DNA of 28,889 nucleotides from CAADGU01 sp964581605 (lineage in GTDB: Bacteria; Chloroflexota; Anaerolineae; Promineifilales; Promineifilaceae). Position 1 is the first letter of the stretch, and the number at the start of each line of letters is the position of its first letter. Both the position numbers and the translations under genes were made by a program. Below the pieces are notes generated by a model. It was not told the origin of the DNA, made no database searches, and was given only the letters and a program-made list of their open reading frames with translations. Positions 25,442-28,889 of this stretch are shown here, piece by piece. The stretch is from assembly GCA_964581605.1 (NCBI GenBank), contig CAZOPF010000076.1, positions 1 to 28,889 on the forward strand. The letters are read 5' to 3'.

Positions 25442-25948
25442 CTATTCGCCTGGAACGGCTATGATCGCCTGCCCCAGACGTAGCACCTGTCCCCCGCGAC
25501 GGATAGCGGGGGTGATGATTTCATGCACGACTGGTTCTAAAATTCCGGCTTGTGGAATTTGCTCCAGATTTTCCAATAAATCGAGCAAATCTGCGGCATA
25601 GGCAACGCCCGTAGGAGCGATGATCTCAACTTCTTGTTCTTGAAGGGTCTGGTCCAGACGGCGCGCAGCCAGGGCCAGGGTTTTGGCTTCTTTTTCCAGA
25701 TTATGTTGGGCCAGGATGGGAGTCACGGCCGTGACCACCTGCTGCAACCGGTAATACTCGTCGGCCAACAAGACCAAAACCTGGTTTTCCCCATCCTGGG
25801 CGGTTTGGCGCTGCACTTTTAGCTGTTTCATTTCCGCCGCCCACCTTTGCGTCGTTTGCCAGGCCAGGGTGTAGAGCGGCGTGCCTGTATCGTAATCCGG
25901 CGGGATGGTTCGTGGGTCAGCCGTCACGGCCAGGCGGGGATCATTCAT
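25442..25948 (-). CDS. Divergent GrpE-like protein
   Basis: The start is the ATG at 25948, 7 bases after AGGAG and overlapping the upstream gene by 8 bases (168 aa); a GTG at 25951 precedes it. Residues 30-100 are a long helix with coiled-coil character ('QTTQRWAAEMKQLKVQRQTAQ', 'EYYRLQQVVTAVTPILAQHN'). The C-terminal part 'VHEIITPAIRRGGQVLRLGQAIIAVP' has the spacing of the GrpE end 'V-x-E-v-x-x-x-G-y-x-l-x-g-x-v-l-R-x-A-x-V-x-V'. The 'FDP-x-x-H' signature is absent. The call rests on layout and position before an Hsp70 gene, so it is weaker than for the other two GrpE-like proteins. Alternatively it is a generic helical adaptor. Confidence 0.55.
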   Translation of the reverse strand: MNDPRLAVTADPRTIPPDYDTGTPLYTLAWQTTQRWAAEMKQLKVQRQTAQDGENQVLVLLADEYYRLQQVVTAVTPILAQHNLEKEAKTLALAARRLDQTLQEQEVEIIAPTGVAYAADLLDLLENLEQIPQAGILEPVVHEIITPAIRRGGQVLRLGQAIIAVPGE

Positions 25949-26399
25949 CACCTATCTCCTCTGCGCCAAAGGGGGGGATGGTATTCAGGTTGATCGGGTC
26001 TGGGGGTAGGCCAACCGGCGGCAGTTGGGCCAGGTAGTCCAGAGCCATCTCCTGGATCACCCGCACCAGAAATCGCAGGTGGCGCGGCGGCGGCAGTTCC
26101 TCCGGCCAATCGGGTTGGGGCAGCCGCTTTTGCAGCCGTTCCAACTCGTCTACCGGCAGCGACTCCGGTTGATGCACCAGCAGTTCTTCTAACATGCGGC
26201 GCGTGGGGTCGGCCAGGATTTGGGCGGCCTGGGTAACGTCGGCGTCGGTTAACGGCCGTTCGCCCAACCGGTAAAACCCCGGCATCAGCCGCGCCGCCTG
26301 CCGCCGTTCCTCCACCTTTTGTCCAATTTCCGGCCGGGAGACCACGTCGCGGTTAATGCCCAGCGCCTGGAACGCCGTTTCGTAATATGGATTGGTCAT
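25941..26399 (-). CDS. J-like protein lacking the HPD motif
   Basis: The chosen start is the ATG at 26399, 7 bases after GAGAGGG (152 aa). An earlier ATG at 26432 would add 11 unlikely residues. Residues 3-75 begin 'NPYYETAFQALGINRDVVS' and close with 'AAQILADPTRRMLEELL', matching the first and last helices of a DnaJ domain ('YYeiLGv...', 'AyevLsDpekR'). The loop that should contain His-Pro-Asp is missing, so it should not trigger Hsp70 ATPase in the usual way. The rest (80-152) is Pro/Leu-rich and helical. It is located 42 bases from the end of an Hsp70 gene and before a GrpE-like gene, completing a DnaK-J-GrpE set. It could be a substrate adaptor or a decoy co-chaperone. Confidence 0.65.
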   Translation of the reverse strand: MTNPYYETAFQALGINRDVVSRPEIGQKVEERRQAARLMPGFYRLGERPLTDADVTQAAQILADPTRRMLEELLVHQPESLPVDELERLQKRLPQPDWPEELPPPRHLRFLVRVIQEMALDYLAQLPPVGLPPDPINLNTIPPFGAEEIGDE

Positions 26400-26441
26400 T
26401 ATTGACCCTCTCAGCCAGATATTGTCTTTCATACCACCTCA

Positions 26442-28514
26442 TCAAGAAGCGTCTGGCAGAATCTCCAGTAAACCACCAAAACTTTCAATTTGTCGGCTGA
26501 CAGGCATCGTTTCCTGAATATGCTTAAACTCCATTTCCATGGCGCGTTTGATTTTTGTCATCTGTTCGGTGTCTTGTTTGCGGAAGGCTTCTTTTAACAG
26601 CTTCGATTGTTCGGCCAGGAAACGGGATGAATCCGGCGTGGCTTCGTGGATCATGCGATCAGTCAGCAAAAAGTAGCTGACCACGTCCAGTTCACCTACC
26701 GCCTGCGTCAGCTCGTTGACCAGCTCGTGTCCGGTTGCCTGATCCTGGGCAGCAATCGCTGTTCTGGCCCGCTGCATAACCTCTTGCAGCTTTTGTTTTT
26801 TATCTTCAGGTACAAATTCGGCGTAGCGGTCAAAGACTATCTCCACAAAACTGGTGATGTTATTGAGGATAATGATCCATTGGTCATCACGAGAAGCGCC
26901 CGGGCTAGGGATGTGCCGCCTGGGTGTTGCCTCGTGGCTCATGTCCGGCCGGTTCTCGACCTCGATTTTGACGTTTAATATCCGGTTGCGGTCAAAGTTA
27001 AAAGCCACCGTAACCGGTGTACCAGGGCCCAGGCTGGCCGGCAGTTCATACTCCACCAGGCCCAGGTATTCATTGTCACTGGCTTTTTCTTTCATACCAA
27101 TGTAGACCGGAATGGTAATCTGGCGGCCAATAGCCCGGTAGCGTCGCCGCGCCGGTTCTTGTAGAGGGTAATGGGTGCCGGCTTCAATGAGAATGGAAAA
27201 GACGTCGGCGTCCCCCTTTTGCCGGTCTACAGCGCCAATGCCCAGGTGGCGTTCGGTCACGTCATACAGGTTGACGCTGCCAACTTCTTCGGCCATCGAG
27301 AGCGATTCGCCACAATTTTTGCAGCTACTGGCTTCGTATTCATTGATAGTCTGGCACTTGGGGCATTCCACTCCCTCAGTGGTCGCGGCCATAATGGCGG
27401 CGCCCAAAGCGACGGCATTCATGGGGTCTACATCTGTTCTGACCTTCCCGGTAAATAATTCTTCCAGCATTTGCCGGACGGCCGGAACCAGGGTAGAGCC
27501 GCCAATGGGCAGGACGGCCGTAATATCCCCTGCTTCCAGATCTCGCTCCCGCAACACATCGTCAATGAGACGGTGGCCTGTTTCCACCAACGGCTGAATA
27601 CGCTCCTCAAACTGGGGCCGGGAAACAGACATATTCACGGCGAGAGCCTGCCCGCCTGGCAGCGGTATGATGCCGGGCAACACGACATTCGTGGAAGGGT
27701 TGCTACTTAAGCGGATTTTGGCCTGTTCGGCGGCGCGCCGGGCTTCTAAACGATACCGGTCATCGTCGAGCGGCGCATCCGGGTATACGCTTTTCACCCA
27801 TTCATCGATCAGTTCGACAATTTTTGTGTCAAAATCATCCCCGCCTAACCACATATTGCCTTTTTTAGCCAGGCCTGTAAATTCGCGGCTGGCATAAAAG
27901 AGAATGGAGACATCCAGCGTACCGCCGCCCATATCAAAGACCAGGATGGTGTGATCTTCCTCGGCTTTGTCCAGGCCAAAAGCCACGGCCGCGGCCGTGG
28001 GTTCATCTATAATCTTTTTTACCACCAGGCCGGCCATTTCGCCTGCTTTGCGGGTGGCGGCGCGCTGCGGTTCGCTAAAGTAGGCGGGTACGGTAATCAC
28101 GGCATGGTGAATTTCCTGCCCCACTTCTTTTTCGGCGTCCGCCACCACCCGTTTCAATATTTCAGCAGAAATCTCTTCCGGTTTGTATTGACGGCCGTCC
28201 ATATAAACACAGGCGAAACCGTCATCGTTTGCCGGAACTATGAGGTAAGGAAAATGGGCCTTAGTTTCTTGCACACCGGGAAAGTCATACGGCCGTCCCA
28301 TCAGCCGTTTCACCGAAAAAATGGTGTCCTTAGGCGCGGCCGCCGCATGGCGCCGCGCCTCCTGCCCAACTAACATCTCTCCGTTTTTGACGCTCACCAC
28401 TGACGGCGTGAATGAATCGCCACTGCGACTTTTCAACACCCTGGCCCTGCCTTCCTTATCAGAAATGGCGGCCACCGAATTTGTGGTACCTAAATCAATG
28501 CCTATTGCGGTCAT
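26442..28514 (-). CDS. DnaK-type Hsp70 with a zinc ribbon between ATPase and substrate domains
   Basis: The start is the second of two ATGs (28514; first 28517), 4 bases after GGAGG, giving 690 aa. It is the most canonical Hsp70 of the five. The ATPase domain (1-380) has GIDLGTTNS, 'FSVKRLMGR', 'DEPTAAAVAFGL', 'VFDMGGGTLDVS', and 'PIGGSTLVPAV'. A zinc ribbon with two C-x2-C pairs (C384, C387, C398, C401) follows, then a recognisable interdomain linker 'VNLYDVTERHLGIG', a substrate-binding beta domain to about 525, and a helical lid (540-690). A metal-binding insert exactly at the allosteric hinge is unusual. The stop of the preceding GrpE-like gene is 9 bases upstream. Confidence 0.92.
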   Translation of the reverse strand: MTAIGIDLGTTNSVAAISDKEGRARVLKSRSGDSFTPSVVSVKNGEMLVGQEARRHAAAAPKDTIFSVKRLMGRPYDFPGVQETKAHFPYLIVPANDDGFACVYMDGRQYKPEEISAEILKRVVADAEKEVGQEIHHAVITVPAYFSEPQRAATRKAGEMAGLVVKKIIDEPTAAAVAFGLDKAEEDHTILVFDMGGGTLDVSILFYASREFTGLAKKGNMWLGGDDFDTKIVELIDEWVKSVYPDAPLDDDRYRLEARRAAEQAKIRLSSNPSTNVVLPGIIPLPGGQALAVNMSVSRPQFEERIQPLVETGHRLIDDVLRERDLEAGDITAVLPIGGSTLVPAVRQMLEELFTGKVRTDVDPMNAVALGAAIMAATTEGVECPKCQTINEYEASSCKNCGESLSMAEEVGSVNLYDVTERHLGIGAVDRQKGDADVFSILIEAGTHYPLQEPARRRYRAIGRQITIPVYIGMKEKASDNEYLGLVEYELPASLGPGTPVTVAFNFDRNRILNVKIEVENRPDMSHEATPRRHIPSPGASRDDQWIIILNNITSFVEIVFDRYAEFVPEDKKQKLQEVMQRARTAIAAQDQATGHELVNELTQAVGELDVVSYFLLTDRMIHEATPDSSRFLAEQSKLLKEAFRKQDTEQMTKIKRAMEMEFKHIQETMPVSRQIESFGGLLEILPDAS

Positions 28515-28523
28515 CATGCCTCC

Positions 28524-28889
28524 TTATTCACCCTGCCGGGCTACTACCACCCGGGCCACACGTAAGAGCCGCCCCTGCCATTCACAGCCGCGAGATAGTT
28601 CGGCTAGAATTGTATAATCAGGCACATTGTGGCCCGTTTCCGCCCGCACAATCTCATGGCGCTCTGGGTCAAAGGGTTGTCCCTGACATTCAAAAAAAAC
28701 CACACCAGCCACGTTAAACACATCTAATATTTGCTGGCGCAATGCCAACAAATGGTCTGCCCAACCAGTCCCTTTGACCTCGGCGTTTGTTTCTGCTGCT
28801 GAGGCCAGCGCTGCCAGCCGGTCTACCGCATCCAACACATCTAAAAAGCCCATTAGGGTCTGGCGTGTATCGGCGGGTTCAGGCGCACC
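28524..28889 (-). CDS. GrpE-like nucleotide exchange factor, N-terminus cut by the window edge
   Basis: The frame is open from the right edge to a TAA at 28524, so at least 121 residues belong to it. The ATG at 28853 is probably internal, because GrpE normally has a longer helical stalk. The visible part has 'TLMGFLDVLDAVDRLAALAS' (stalk end), 'ALRQQILDVFNVAGVVFFEC', the signature 'GQPFDPERHEIV', and the closing strand 'GRLLRVARVVVA'. It releases ADP from Hsp70, most likely from the DnaK-type protein encoded immediately downstream, and is the first visible gene of the operon. Confidence 0.85.
   Translation of the reverse strand, partial: GAPEPADTRQTLMGFLDVLDAVDRLAALASAAETNAEVKGTGWADHLLALRQQILDVFNVAGVVFFECQGQPFDPERHEIVRAETGHNVPDYTILAELSRGCEWQGRLLRVARVVVARQGE

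Larger units (their letters stand above)
1325..28296. repeat. Dispersed highly iterated palindrome ACGGCCGT (often AACGGCCGTT)
   Basis: By eye I count about 38 exact copies between 1325 and 28296, nearly all inside coding sequence in varied reading frames. Examples are 1325, 16875 (approximately), 19941, 23654 and 28289. Fewer than one copy is expected by chance in 28.9 kb at this composition. It resembles the behaviour of cyanobacterial HIP1. The longest empty stretch runs from 19949 to 23653 and contains the whole EAD-Hsp70 gene. Confidence 0.75.

Overview
The window looks like the genome of a multicellular or filamentous bacterium, most likely Chloroflexota (Anaerolineae-like). This is inferred from moderate-to-high GC, dense operon packing, the conflict-system families present (GAP1, zinc-ribbon TRAFAC GTPases, EAD domains) and a heavily iterated palindrome, ACGGCCGT. 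No rRNA or marker gene is present to confirm the taxon. Apart from the left edge, every gene lies on the minus strand and is packed stop-to-start, often with ATGA or TAATG overlaps. About 28 kb therefore reads as one co-directional operon, transcribed from right to left and entering from beyond the right edge.

In transcription order the operon holds: (1) a chaperone block at 28889-15354. It has five different Hsp70-type ATPases, three GrpE-like proteins, a J-like protein without an HPD motif, and a zinc-ribbon/TPR-like protein. The Hsp70s are a near-canonical DnaK with a zinc ribbon at the interdomain junction, a DnaK with an Ig-like insert and long helical tail, an EAD-EAD-Hsp70 fusion with no substrate-binding domain, an Hsp70-vWA fusion, and a short Hsp70 without a lid. 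(2) A GTPase block at 15297-6964. It has a 1236-aa protein (J-like start, about six FN3-like modules, zinc ribbon, GTPase), a GAP1-type protein, and a membrane-anchored zinc-ribbon GTPase. (3) A membrane and unfoldase block at 6967-581. It has a YidC/Oxa1-type insertase core with an unusual N-terminal extension, two helical-repeat (TPR-like) proteins, and a ClpB-like unfoldase (two Clp-N modules plus one D2-type AAA+ module) split by a single in-frame TGA.

At the left edge, past the operon end, there is an imperfect hairpin repeat (491-529), a short plus-strand ORF of unknown function (133-432), and the 5' end of an IS3-family transposase orfA running off the window.

Working model (inference): the operon is a chaperone-and-GTPase conflict or quality-control system. 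Hsp70s with non-standard partner domains (EAD, vWA, Ig-like) would sense or hold target proteins, the GrpEs would reset them, the two GTPases with GAP1 would act as a switch or threshold, and the Clp and YidC-like proteins would act on the target at the membrane. The EAD-Hsp70 gene is AT-richer and lies within a 3.7-kb gap in the ACGGCCGT motif, so it looks like a recently acquired, swappable module. I know of GAP1 and zinc-ribbon GTPases in predicted NTP-dependent conflict systems. I do not know of a described system combining them with five Hsp70s, three GrpEs, Clp and YidC.
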